A stretch of 64,000 nucleotides of DNA. Source: Atriophallophorus winterbourni (lineage: Eukaryota; Platyhelminthes; Trematoda; Plagiorchiida; Microphallidae). Under the pieces are notes generated by a model. That model ran no database searches. It worked only from the letters and a program-made list of their open reading frames with translations, and was not told the origin of the DNA. Position numbers and translations under genes: made by a program. The DNA lies in contig JACCGJ010002762.1 of assembly GCA_013407085.1 (NCBI GenBank), positions 26,747 through 90,746 of the forward strand, in the 5' to 3' direction. Shown here piece by piece: positions 47,400 through 58,590 of this stretch. Position 1 is the stretch's first letter. Each line of letters begins with the position of its first letter.

Positions 47400-48975
47400 G
47401 TGGAAAATATTCGTAGCTTGGGGTATGGATGATGTTCAAAATATGTTCGCCAACCTTGCGTAGTTGAATTTGAACGTTTCGTCATCAGGCTAGATGACAT
47501 CATCAGCAAAACGTTTTTCGAAGAGTCTCGTAGTTAGAATACTCTGTTTGTTATACGGTTTGTCTGTCCGTTCACCATCAATGACGCTGGTTGGTCGAGT
47601 TTATGTTCTGCCTTATCTTTAAGCGGTTTCTCATTGGTCCATATGTTGCAGCCAATTGGAGACGCTGGTTAAATGATATTATTTGTTGGGTGCCATGCTT
47701 CAAGCAATTCTCGCACCAGTCGGTCGTTTTCTTTAGCTAATATTTCTGTCCCAGCCGAAATGATGCCCAAATTTGTCAATATGTATTGAGATTAGTAAAT
47801 TCAGATCATGCCTGATCACGGTTAACTGATCTTTATGTAGTCTTGTGCTCAGTTTGCGATTAGTTTGTCCGCGTAGTTCCTTTTGCAATCTCTGCATGCA
47901 ATCTTGTAGACTGTTCTTCTTTCAACGCTTTGTCTTTCCTGTTGTTGAAATGCTTGCGAAGTGTTGATGCCGGTTTATGCGCGGTGTCTATTCCAAGTGG
48001 CCGAATTACATTGACTGCAATTTTGGAGATATGTTGAACAAAAGGCAGAGTGCGTCTGTTTTTATTTTCTCCTCGGTTTAGTTGTTAGGGTCGGTTGAAC
48101 TCGTAGCGCATTAGGAAGCTTCTTGGGTATCCATTTTTCTGGAAACCTTTGAACAAATAATATTCTTCTTTTCTTCCCAGTTCATCTGTGCTGCAATATG
48201 TTGCTGCCCTTTTAAACAAGGTTTTGATGCAACTTCGTTTGTGAATGTTCAGGTGCTTGTTGTGGAAGTTCAGTATTAGATCCATGTGTGAGGTTTTTTT
48301 ACGGTAGACGCAGATCTCCAACGTACCATCGCTTTTCCGTTTCACTTTAACATCCAAAACTGGTACACAGACGTCAACTTCAGTTTCCTTGGTAACTTGG
48401 ATTCAAGTAAATAAACAAATGAGCCGTCGGTTTTATTCATCCAGTTCTGTTCTTTTCAGAATCACGAACGTGTCGTCTACGTAGCGGATCCATTTTTTGG
48501 TCGGATGATAGGTAAAGCGAATCGTTACAAACGTTGCATGACTGCTTCAGCAAATAAGTTGGAAATCGGGGATCCGATTGGCGTTCCACGGAATTGTAAA
48601 TATATCTTTCCATTGAAATTAAAGTGCGTTTGCATACCTAGCTCGGTTAGTTCCATTGAACTCCCGTGTGTCAATCGATTTCCATTGTAGTCCGTTCCAT
48701 TTTCATTGAGTAAAGTTGATATAGTCTGCTTTGCGAGTGCTCTGTTGATTGAGGCGAATCGTTCCTTTACCTCAAAAGAAACCAGTAATTCGTATTCTTT
48801 GATCTTCGCATCCTTCAATTTCTGCAAAAATTGTTCAGCAGAGTTGATCGATTGTTTTGAATCTTCCAATAGATATAACAATCATTTTTGTAGCACTTTA
48901 GGTTACTTAGCTACATTTTTGCCACCCGCCACTTGTTGACCTGAACTCAACAGTTCCGGCTTCTCTCTACGCCAC
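47400..48975 (-). mobile_element. Penelope-like element, RT plus endonuclease relic
   Basis: On the minus strand from 48975: RT N-side (48881-48525: SFEVKERFASINRALAKQTI, FRGTPIGSPISNLFAEA), catalytic box WIRYVDDTFVILKR (about 48495-48450, intact YVDD), thumb (48357-48085: DVKVKRKSDGTLEICVYRKK, HKRSCIKTLFKRAATYCS). The endonuclease region (about 47960-47600) is decayed: VYKIACRDCKRNYADKL, then GHHFGWDRN and in mixed frames KENDRLVRELLEAWHPTNN. The GIY-YIG catalytic Tyr-Arg segment is not preserved. A hammerhead-like motif closes the 3' side. The N-terminal domain is missing. Confidence 0.87.
47468..47511 (-). ncRNA. Hammerhead-like motif at the PLE 3' side
   Basis: Minus strand: CTGATGA (47506-47500), an extra T, perfect 6-bp stem II GTCATC/GATGAC with a TAGCCT loop, GAAA (47480-47477), palindromic ACGT and U at the cleavage position 47473. 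Stem I is four perfect pairs, TTTG before the box with CAAA after the cleavage site. All helices are present, and the only departure from the standard core is the added nucleotide before stem II. Confidence 0.6.
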
Positions 48976-49984
48976 TTGCTACAACATGACTTGGCTGTTT
49001 GCTGAGGAACCAAATAAATATATAATGCATTATATAATGTATTATATAATACATTCGTTCTTTTATAATCACGACAGAAAGAAGACGTATGTTTCGGTGG
49101 ATCGAGTAGTCAATGGGTACAGATCAAGAACACTAGAAATGCGAAATATTGATTTTACTAGAACAAAATTTGCAGATCAGTGAAACGTTACAAAACTGAG
49201 AGTTAAATAACACATGAAAATATTCTACTATCTAATGGTGGAAGGATTCACAGTAGAATCGTGAGCACTGTTTTGAGCAAGCTTGATACATTGAGCTTGG
49301 CGTTCATTACAGCCTAGCCCCATAGCAGTTATATTACCGAGCTTGAGTATCGGAACGCATATGAGTTAAAAGTAGAGAAGTTAAATCGCTTGATAATAAT
49401 CAATAATAACGTAGTTTTGCTATAGGTTGATGACCTTCGATCGACCGGTGTTTGTTGGGTGGTGTGGTCAGTATGTTTGATCAGCATGTAAAAACATGAT
49501 GTTGCAGTTGTGCAACGTTCCTCAACACTTTTGACAGAAAATCTGAGTCTATGGGGCTAAAGAATTGTTTCGGTGTCTAAAGATTCGTTAAAGCGCTCGT
49601 TAATTCACTTGGAAAATTTAAGGTGACTTAATTTTGTTCTTGGCAGAGTATACGATATTTAATTTTCTCACGTAATAATACATAAGAGCCAATGGCATAA
49701 TAATTGTATTTACTGAATGCAAAACATGGCAGTCCAGCTAGATGCCGTATTAACAGGGAGAATTGAAAACCACAACTGTTGAAAGATAGCGTCAACGAAC
49801 GGTGTATTACCGATCAGTGAACACATATATATCGGAGAATCTGAAATTGTATTCTACAACTTAGTTTCGCGCCAGATAAAATTTGATGTATGCGAGCTTC
49901 ATTTAATGTAGTAGTTTGCTTTAGGACTGCGGCCTTAGTGTGGGGTATTTGGCGGCATTTTATTAAAGACATCAAAACATTTAA
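48976..49984. other. Unannotated AT-rich sequence
   Basis: Nothing recognised apart from a palindromic AT run near 49020-49055. Confidence 0.4.
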
Positions 49985-50075
49985 TTCAAGATTCAAGATT
50001 CAAGAATTTATGGTCACAAAAAGCACATAGCTTGACAATTACCATATCATAGTAAATATTCGTTCATTACCATTC
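49985..50075 (-). mobile_element. CR1-like 3' UTR fragment
   Basis: The reverse complement reads 'gctttttgtgaccataaatt', with repeated TTGAATC, as at 16920-17000. It directly abuts the hammerhead repeat. Confidence 0.65.
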
Positions 50076-50200
50076 CTCCATTGTTTCAAGCGCATGCGGA
50101 TCCTGATCTTACTGTCCCTACCTGATGAGTGCAAACAGCACGAAACCGGTCGTGGGGTGTGAATGACGGAAAAGCATGCAACTGAATATTCTGTTGTGAT
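50076..50200 (+). ncRNA. Type I-like minimal hammerhead ribozyme, best copy
   Basis: CTGATGA (50122-50128), stem II GTGC/GCAC with AAACA loop (50129-50141), GAAA (50142-50145), palindromic ACCGGT (50145-50150), cleavage C at 50151. Stem I pairs GTGGGG (50152-50157) with CCCTAC (50116-50121): six pairs with one G-T wobble. Every core nucleotide agrees with the hammerhead consensus. Stem III is too short for a stable monomer, as in known minimal hammerheads that work as dimers. The flanks ('tttcaagcgcatgcggatcc', 'gcatgcaactgaa') match the repeats at 39.1-39.4 kb and 8.7 kb. Confidence 0.82.
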
Positions 50201-50818
50201 GAAGTATACTTCCTCAATTTTAAATGGCATTCGATTCTGATACATTCTATTTGGAGATACCTGTACAATGTCAGAACTCACGGGTAAAGTACATCGTTGA
50301 TAAGGCAGCTTCTTAATCAATCGCACTCAATTTTTCAGAAATGGTGGGTGTGCTAAAAGAAATCAGCGATATTCAGTGGAGTGACTCAAAGCTCAAGGCA
50401 TGGTCCACACTTGAGATCACGTTGATTTCTATTTGCAGGTAATGAATAAATCTGAAGATCCGACAAAAGGGATAAGCTAATCTTTGGTTAATAAGAAGTA
50501 ATCAAATCGAGAGAGACATGAGACTCGCAACGAAACTTGGGGAAGAGCTGTATTCGGATGGACGACTCGGCGATGACACCACAGGAAGTCAGCGATTAAT
50601 CCTTCAGAATTGCTAAAAACTTGGAAACTCACAAAGTTTTATGGTACAAAAAGTAGTAAGCTTAACAAAAACCAAAGGATGACGAGGCACATAATGTGAA
50701 AATATACAATATTCTAAAAATTAATAGTAACACCCTCATGCCTCATGGCTCGTCATGTACTAATCGATTTTGGGAGACGAAACCTCGATTGATTACAAGC
50801 TTATTATTCCTTCAGTCA
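50201..50818. other. Unannotated; inverted CR1 tail trace at 50640
   Basis: 50638-50690 ('agttttatggtacaaaaagt') is the reverse complement of a CR1 3' tail. The rest is unrecognised. Confidence 0.4.
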
Positions 50819-52012
50819 AGATGTGTCGAAATTGTACAAATCTAATTTTACTTAACAATTTTTCTGGTAAAAATAACTATTGTACAGTTTTTGATATCTT
50901 CAGCTCAATTTATTCTGAAAATATCGTTTCGCTCAGACGATCGATAGTACTATTGATTTTTCGATTTCCGGTTAACGTTAACACTCACATTTCACCGATT
51001 TTTTGTTCGATAGCTGAGTTAACAAAATTTTTCTGTTGAATACGATTTTGTACATAATCAGCTCATCGATTAATCACAATACACTTCTGTTGTGCGCGTT
51101 ACCCGCATTCTTGGTTGATCTCGGTTTTCGGGAATTTTCTCTCGGGAACGTAACATTTCGAGTAGAAATATTGAAGTCATTACAAGAGCAACAAGGAATT
51201 AGCGAAGGAGGATTGCGAATTATATGTACGTGGATCGAAAGAACTGTTCGTGAGTCAGATAGCTTATTTTTCACTGCGTGTTTTTATACTAACTTGACTG
51301 GTCAACTACAGATGTTCCCAGTAATAAAATTCTGACCTAAATATAATCACGAAGAATATGTTATCGAGAATGTGGAATGCTCAAAGCCTTTATATGTGTT
51401 CGTTTTCAGTAAGGTCGATAGGCTTCATTGAGTGTTTTATAGGATAATTTTTATTGTGCGTAATTTTGAATGCCAACAGGATGTCACTCTTTATCCGCTT
51501 TGAGTAAAATCATGTAGATTTGTAGTGTACCAGTCAAGCTAGTATAAAAACACGCAGTATAAAAATAAGCTATCTGACTCACGAAAAGTTCTCTCGATCC
51601 ACGTATACATAATCCGCAATCCTCCTTTGGTAATTCCTTGTTGTTCTTATTATGACTTCGATATTTCTACTCGAAATATTACGTTCCCGAGAGGAAATTC
51701 CCAAAAACCCAGATCGACCAAGAAAGCGGGTAACGCGAACAACATAAGTGTATTGTGAATAATTGATGAGTAGATTGTGGACAAAATCGTATTCAACAGA
51801 AGAAGTTTGTTAACTGAGTTATCGAACAAAAAATCGGTGAAATGTGAGTGATAACGTTAACAGGAAATCGATAAATCTGTAGTGATATCGATTGTCTAGC
51901 GAAACAATATTGTCAGAACAAATTGAGCTCAAGATATCAAAAACTGTACAACATTTTTTTACAATAAAAATTGTTAAGTAAAAATAGATTTGTACAATCT
52001 CGACACATCTTC
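50819..52012. repeat. Large imperfect inverted repeat (about 490-bp arms)
   Basis: Left arm 50819-51310 and right arm 51518-52012 are reverse complements over almost their whole length, with scattered mismatches and small gaps. Examples are 'agatgtgtcg' against 'cgacacatct' at the outer ends and 'cattcttggttgatctcg' with its partner near 51705-51725. The spacer is about 207 bp and has no coding potential I recognise. Candidates are a foldback-type transposon or an inverted duplication. The ORFs in the arms mirror each other and look accidental. Confidence 0.9.
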
Positions 52013-52039
52013 CTCCCTATAGCGTTTCAACAAAAAATG

Positions 52040-53757
52040 GAAACGCTCGAAAGATTTTAAGTGAGGTAAGTCTTAATTTTTTTAGCCAAGTTACAATTCG
52101 GCCAGATCGTGTGTGTGTAGGGTTCTTTTCATGCAAGAACGTAAAGTCTGCGGGGAAGGAATGTGTATGCCCATTGTTTGCGTGGCAGTGGTGGATTAGA
52201 TGTCGGTAGCCTTTTGCGGGATACAAGTGGGTATATTGACAACACCGCGATTTTGGCTTTCAGTGTTTCGTATGTTTCGGTTTGAGCTTGACGGCAAGGG
52301 TTGCACATAGGTGACCTTTAGGCGATCAATGCTACCGTTGTCAGGAATTCCGTTTTTATCTATCTTGAAGTATTCGGGATGACGTCCAAGTAGTCGCTAC
52401 GGACCGCTGTAATGTGGCATCAAGGTATTCTTTACACTGTCGAATCTCACAAAGACAAACTCGCATGATTGGAGGTCTTCATGCACTTGCTTATCGCAAT
52501 GCGATTTTCTTGGCTGTTGATAAGGCAATGTCCGCATATGGCGCTTAAGATCTTCGATGTACTGACTAGTTGGTGTGAAGTCGTGTTCACGAGAGCTACT
52601 GACCATTTCACTCGGTAATCGCAGTGTTGTGCCGTAAAATAGTTCTGCTGTTGAACACCCGAGATCTTCTTTCACTGCCATTCGTAATCCTAACACGACA
52701 TGTGGTAAGGAGACTGACCAATTTTGTATATTCCCGTGAGAAATGAGGGCAGCTTTCAGTTGTCGGTGAAAGCACTCGACTAGACAATTCGCGCTAGTAT
52801 GGTAGGATGTGGTGCGAATGTGGTCCGTGCCCAGCAGTTGGTTTAACTCTCAAAAGAGTGCTGATTGGAATTGAGAACCACGGTCAGTTGTAATGACTAA
52901 AGGAACGTCGAATTATGATATCCAAGATTCGATTAATGTTTCGGCAACCGTCTTTGCTTCAATGTCTTTCAAGGCCCTTGCGACAGGCCATCGCGTAAAT
53001 CTGTCAACACATGTTAAGACGTAAGAATGATTACGTGAGGATGGTAGTGGTCCAAATAAATCGAGATGAATATGGCTGAATCTTTCTTCCGGTGCTGTGA
53101 AAGTACCATAAGTTGAGATAGTGTGACGGTGATCTTTCACACATTGACAATGAATGCATGCAAATGACCAAATTAGAATGTCGTGATTCATTTTGGCCAC
53201 ACGAAATGGTCAGAGGTTAACTTTCTAGTAGCGCGAATACTAGGATGTGAGAGATCGTGCAGTTAGTGGAATATTTTTCGACGTAATGTTGCTGGTTCAA
53301 AAAGGTGTAGGGGTGCTTGTGGATAGATCGCATGTTAGAGACATGGAGGAGTCAGAAATTGGGATCTCGGTTAACATCAACGATGAAGATTTCCGGATTG
53401 GTGGTAGCTTCTGGTCGGTAAGCTGAGCTTCTGCGATTTTTAGTGATTAGACATCACTGGTAATAGAATTAAGGTGACCACGGAATAGGGCGTCGGCGAC
53501 AACGTTATCTTGGCCTGAGACGTGTCGGATGTCAGTGGTAAACTGTGCAACGAAGCCCAGTTGTCGACTTTCTCGAGGTCAATTGCAGTCGGTGTTTGAA
53601 AGCAGGGCACAACAGAGCGGTTTATGATCAGTTAAAACCGTGAATTCTCGCCCTTCGAGTAAATGGCGGAAATGACGGATGGCATAATAGATTGCAAGCA
53701 ATTCTCTAGTTCCAAAGCTTGTCACAGCCGAGGGTGGTAGTAGGAAGGAGCCACCTA
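52040..53757 (-). mobile_element. Ty3/gypsy retrotransposon, RNase H to integrase, decayed
   Basis: Reading down the minus strand: RNase H (53740-53560: GTRELLAIYYAIRHFRHLLE, EFTVLTDHKPL, DIRHVSGQDNVVADAL), integrase with a [12 protein letters not shown] zinc-binding half, first Asp in HLDLFGPLP, second in [11 protein letters not shown], Glu in CLVECFHRQLK (near 52780), then HVVLGLRMAVKEDLGCSTAE and a terminal TRSGRIVTWLKKL as in gypsy pol ends. Stops and frameshifts are scattered. Protease, RT and both LTRs are absent. The 5' side is cut at 53757 by the RTE. Confidence 0.88.
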
Positions 53758-56700
53758 CTATCTATAAAATGCTCCCACGTGGCGTGCGTCTCAAATAGCC
53801 TCTGACAACCAAGTCCAACTCCTGGCCTGCACGAGTGGCTTTCACAAGCCCGGTGGAACTGCTTTTACTGACAGGAGAAGGGGCGAAGGCGGGTGATTGG
53901 CGCATTAAAACCAGTTTGCTCCGGGCGGATGGAGCTCGTCAGCTACTGGCAATTCATCCAGGGAAAGGAAAACCATGACTTCAACCCTCCACTGCCTTGT
54001 GGGTCACCCGATTGCGGAAAAGACTTCGGGAGAAAACCCCGTGGAAATTTCCGGAGAAAAGCCCCGTTGGTAGATAACTGGCGCACAGCGCGTTCATCTG
54101 CCAACTCCCTGCTGCCTTGTAGGTTGCACTTGGCTGTGCAAAGGCTAGAGAGGTGTACTCGAACAAACACCAAGTGGTGCTGGGGACATCACTTGTACAC
54201 TATCCCCAAGAAACTTCATGATGATGTCTCAATGTATATCTCAGCTCTCTGCTACGGCGTTCCCGAGACGCGACGCGCCCTTGGCTCTCCCAGCGGCTAG
54301 GGTGAAAAGTAAGCTAGCTGGGGCCATAAATATCCGTAAGGTCTTTTATCTGGGATGCTGGAACGTACGGACACTGCTGATGTTGGTAGTCAAGCAATCA
54401 CGATGCGCTCTTTATTGGACTACCAAGTAGATGTTGCTTGTCTTTTCGAGGTCCGCCTTCCCGGACACGGATCCAAATCGATCAAGGTCCCCGGAGTCGA
54501 TCGTAATTATTGGCTTTTTTATAGTGGGCCCGAGGATGGATCTGGTCAGCATGGAGTAGCATAGCACTCAGCGACCATGCTAAACAAGCACTCATGTCAT
54601 GGATGCCTGTATCCCCGAGAATTGCGGTGGTCCGGCTGAGGGGTCACCCTTTGAATATAACAGTCGTTTCGGTGTATGCCCCAACCCTATCAGCCGACCA
54701 AACTACAAAAGACGACTTTTATAACCAACTTCAATTCGTAGTCGATAGAGTTGCTGGAAACGACGTACTGGTTGTGGCTGGTGACTGGAACGCTCGTACA
54801 GGATCAGCAGATTCCGCAACAAACCGAATCCTGGGAAAATTTGGCCTAGGGCAGCGCTGCGCGAATGGCGATCGACTGATCGAGTTTGCGGCCTACAATC
54901 ACCTATGCGTCTGTAACACTAAATTCCAGCACCCTAAAAAAACACTTGGTCACATGGTACTCGAACGATGGTAGAACGGCGAACCAGATCGATTATGTTC
55001 TAATTCGCGCACGTTGGATGTCTTCGGTGCTCGACTGTAGGTCCTATCGTGGAGCCGAAACAGGGAACGCAGCAGGCACCGATCACACACTTGTTCGCGC
55101 AAAGCTCCGACTTCGCCTGCTAAACCGCCAAAGGAAAACTCCTAAGAAGCGCTTAAACTTGGAAGCCTTAGGAAACCCGGCCCAACGTAAGAAGCTCATT
55201 GACGATATCGCTGAGCGGTTGGATGGGAGTGATGCATCAGTCGAACAACAGTGGTCCAGACTGAAGACCGCTACTCAGACTGCAGCACTAAAAACCCTAG
55301 GCACGGCCTCTCGTCGCCGACGAGATTGGATTTCTCAGAACACCATCAAGCTCTCTGCCCGGGCAAGAGACGCCCGAATGCATGGTGCATCTGATTATCG
55401 CCTCCTTAGGAGAGCTGCTACACGATCAGCCCGCAAGGATCGTCAGCTATATTGGGCGGAAACCGCATCCGAAATGGAAGCCGCAGCAAGTATAGGAGAC
55501 TTTGGACGACTGTTTCGCCTGATTCGCAGAGCATCTGGAAGCTGTGGTTTTTGTACGAATCTTCGAGATTCGTCAGGACAGATGATATTTGACCTTCATC
55601 AAAAGATAGATAGGTGGGTTGAGCACTTCAGTCAGCTACTGAACCGCCCGTCATCTATCAATGCAGTATTCACTTCCCCGATAAATAGCTGTGAATACCC
55701 GGTCAACTGCGAGGCACCATCAGAATACGAGATATCAAGTGTTTTACGACGAATGCAGAATGGTAAATCGCCAGGTGAGGACGGAATTTCCGTTGAACTT
55801 ATTAAAGCCTGTGCCGACGTATTATTATCTCCGCTACATCGGCTGTTTTGTTCGATCTGGGAGACGGAAGTTTTCCCATCAGACTGGGGGATGTCTATCA
55901 TTCTACCACTGCCGAAACGTGGAGATAAATCTGTGTGCTCCAATTACCGCGGAATAAGTCTAATCGACACCGCTGCTAAAGTGTTTGCAACGCTCCTGCT
56001 TAATCGGTTCTCCGCCGAAAGAAATCTGCGCACCAGAGTTAACCAAGGTGGATTTCGCCCTGGGATGGGTTGCGTAGATCAAATATTTACTTTACGCAGG
56101 ATCCTCGAGCACCGTGCACGGTATCAACAGCAAACGATAGCTTGCTTTATTGACTTCCGCGCCGCCTTCGACTCCGTAGACCGTGGTTGTTTATGGGACA
56201 TCATGCTATCGGATGGGGTTCCATTAAAGCTCGTCAACCTAATCAGAGCCTATTACAGCTCTACAAGGGCACGGGTTCGTGTCTACGGTGAAGAATCGCG
56301 TGAATTTAACTTGCACACAGGAGTCAGGCAAGGTTGCCCGCTATCGCCGGTTATGTTTAACTATGTCGTAGACTGGATAATGAACCAGGCGTTAACAGAG
56401 TATCAAGGGGTGCAAATTTCAACGGATCTATGGATTTCCGACCTTGACTACGCTGACGATATAGTCGTTCTGGGCGACAATACCGAAATGCTGCAAAGCG
56501 TTTTAGACCGCATTAGTGCCACTGCCGCGAAAGTCGGTCTTGAGATAAACGCGGCTAAAACCAAGGCATTTTTTATACCGACACACCAGGCATCCAGCCA
56601 CTTCGCGTCCAGGGTTGTCCGATTGAATACGTTCCAGTCTTCAAATACCTCGGCTCAAGTATATTGCCCAATGGTCAGGCGAAAGATGAAGTGAAGTTAA

Positions 56701-57275
56701 GGGTCGATCGTGCTCGTAATGCGTTTTTGCAGTTGAAGGGCACCCTTTGGCAAGCCCGGGATCAGCCTAAAAACTAAGACGCGTGTTTATCAAGCAGCGA
56801 TCCGCCCTGTACTGCTTTACGGATGCGAGACATGGCCGTTAAGGTCACAGGATGTACGCACATTAGAAGTGTTCGACCATTGGTGCCTTAGGGTAATCTT
56901 GGGCATCCGATATACTGACCGAGTATCTAACGCAGCCGTACGAGAGCGTTGCAGCGGACTATCTCCACTTTCCGCTCACATACAACGGCGAAGGCTGCAA
57001 TGGTTTGGCCACGTCCTCCGAAAGACAGACACAGCACTTCCAAAACTCGTCATCGACCCCAAACCCGTTCGCACCTGGCGTCGGCGGCAAGGTGGTCAAG
57101 TGAAAACCTGGCTGTCAACTGTGAAAGAGGATGTAGACACCCTGGGTCTGCGTACCGTCTACGGAGTTCGCAGGTGGGAACGAGACTGGATCTCGATCTG
57201 CAACGATCTCGCCTCCGATCGACGTGCGTGGGCTGGTGTGTAGTGGATATGGCAAGTTTATAACAGTAATGTGAT
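53758..57275 (+). mobile_element. RTE-type LINE, nearly complete
   Basis: The 5' UTR and leader to about 54330 hold an ORF (53893-54300) of unknown role. The endonuclease starts at FYLGCWNVRTL (about 54345), then VDVACLFEVRLPGHG, VVAGDWNARTG and QIDYVLIRARW, DHTLVRAKL. A 602-codon ORF (54886-56694) covers the endonuclease end, linker and RT: NGKSPGEDGISVELIKAC, NYRGISLIDTAAKVFATLLL, ACFIDFRAAFDSVDRGCLW, GVRQGCPLSPVMFN, LDYADDIVVLG. The C-terminal part follows (56869-57243: RRRLQWFGHVLRKTDTALPK). Catalytic residues of both enzymes look intact. Disruptions: frameshifts near 54350, 54940 (A-run), 56640 and 56775, and a stop near 54563. It is the youngest-looking element here. This family differs from the RTE with the C-terminal zinc finger. 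Confidence 0.92.
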
Positions 57276-58590
57276 ATATTGAATGCAGGACGAATGGACG
57301 AACTCACGGAAAGTGACGATTTAGTGTCCGGTTCAATATCCACATACATACAAAAGATTCAACTTCGAAACTCCTGGGTCACGTCAATCCAACTGAACCT
57401 TATAAGTGCGAAATCTTGTCAGCACTGGTTGATAAGATTTCAGTCCAGGCGTTGGAAAATTCTCTCAGTGTTAACGCCACACAGCGTGTTAATTATTTGG
57501 AAGTACTAGTTATTACTGACAACAAATTTGAGGACTAATGTGACGTTGCGTCTTAACGTGCTCTTTCGGCTGAGATCCGTGGTATTCACCAGAAGACCCG
57601 ATGTATCCCTGCCACTTGACAAGCCATTAGTTCGGCCGCAATTAGACTATTGTATCCAAATGTGGTGCCCTTACTACAAAAAGTACATCGTTTCAGTTGA
57701 AAGCTGTGGTGATTGTTCGATTAACGATCAATAATAATCAATTATTCATCACCATTCATTCAACAATAATCAATAGTACTATTATTCAAGTTTTGATTGT
57801 CATTCATTCATTCTGGTTGTTATTCAATACATACTGTGATTCGAGTGAGCACGGTTGTTCTCACTTACATTCTTGGGCTGATTATTCAATTCAATACAAT
57901 ACAATTCATTACAAAAGCGTACAACGTCTAGCAACTAGCATTGAGGGTCACCATGGGAAATATTACGGTGCACGTCTGAAGTCCCTAGATTTTTTCTCAT
58001 GTACGCGCCGTAGTTTGAAAGGCGATTTAATTGAAATCCTTAGAAAATTGAAAGGGTTAAGCGGTGTTATAATGAATGACTTCTTCGCCTTAAGTCCCGA
58101 GCTTATCACCCGCGGCAATTAACCGAATCTTGATAAGGAACGATGTAGACTAGACTCACGGATAAACCTTTTCAGCATAAGGTAGGTAAATTTCTCTCAC
58201 GAGTTTCAAGAATCTTTCTGGCGTTATTTATTTGCTGAATACTCCCCCAAATTGCTAGAAAAGTTTAGGTAGTTCACCACAGTCAACGTTATCTGGTAAA
58301 TAAAGTAAATGCTAGAGTTCTGTTTTTTAATGCACAACTTTTCTTTAGCAGACTTCTAACCGTACCGGTGAAGAAAAATTGTTCTTTTGCTTCCTAAATA
58401 CAACTAAGATTATATCGAGGCGTCGTGATCTTCGAAGATACCCTACGGACAATAAGAAAAACGTTTTGGCAGTGGTTGTTGTTTCTCGGCAGCTTTCCAC
58501 CAAAAGAAATTCTAGACGTTCTATAAGCTCGTTAGTTACTTACTGTCCTGTGCAACTTAACTAAAATGAACTGAACTGAACTGACAAGTA
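57276..58590 (+). mobile_element. CR1-like LINE, 3' part, with insertion
   Basis: RT-C at 57528-57700 (LFRLRSVVFTRRPDVSLPLD, VRPQLDYCIQMWCPYYKKYI) is interrupted at about 57708-57912 by a simple-sequence-rich insert, then continues QRLATSIEGHHGKYYGARLK and RRSLKGDLIEILRKLKG. The 3' UTR ends 'ctgtgcaacttaact' with a (TGAAC)n tail at about 58566-58585. It is the same family as the next feature. Confidence 0.75.

Noticed and set aside
47430..47520. CRISPR-like or palindromic regulatory repeat
   Set aside because: The palindromic look comes from the hammerhead-like stem II and stem III; there is no array and the genome is eukaryotic.
52016..52226. Independent short gene at the start of the gypsy region
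   Set aside because: The minus-strand sequence TRSGRIVTWLKKL is the usual end of gypsy pol, so it belongs to that element.
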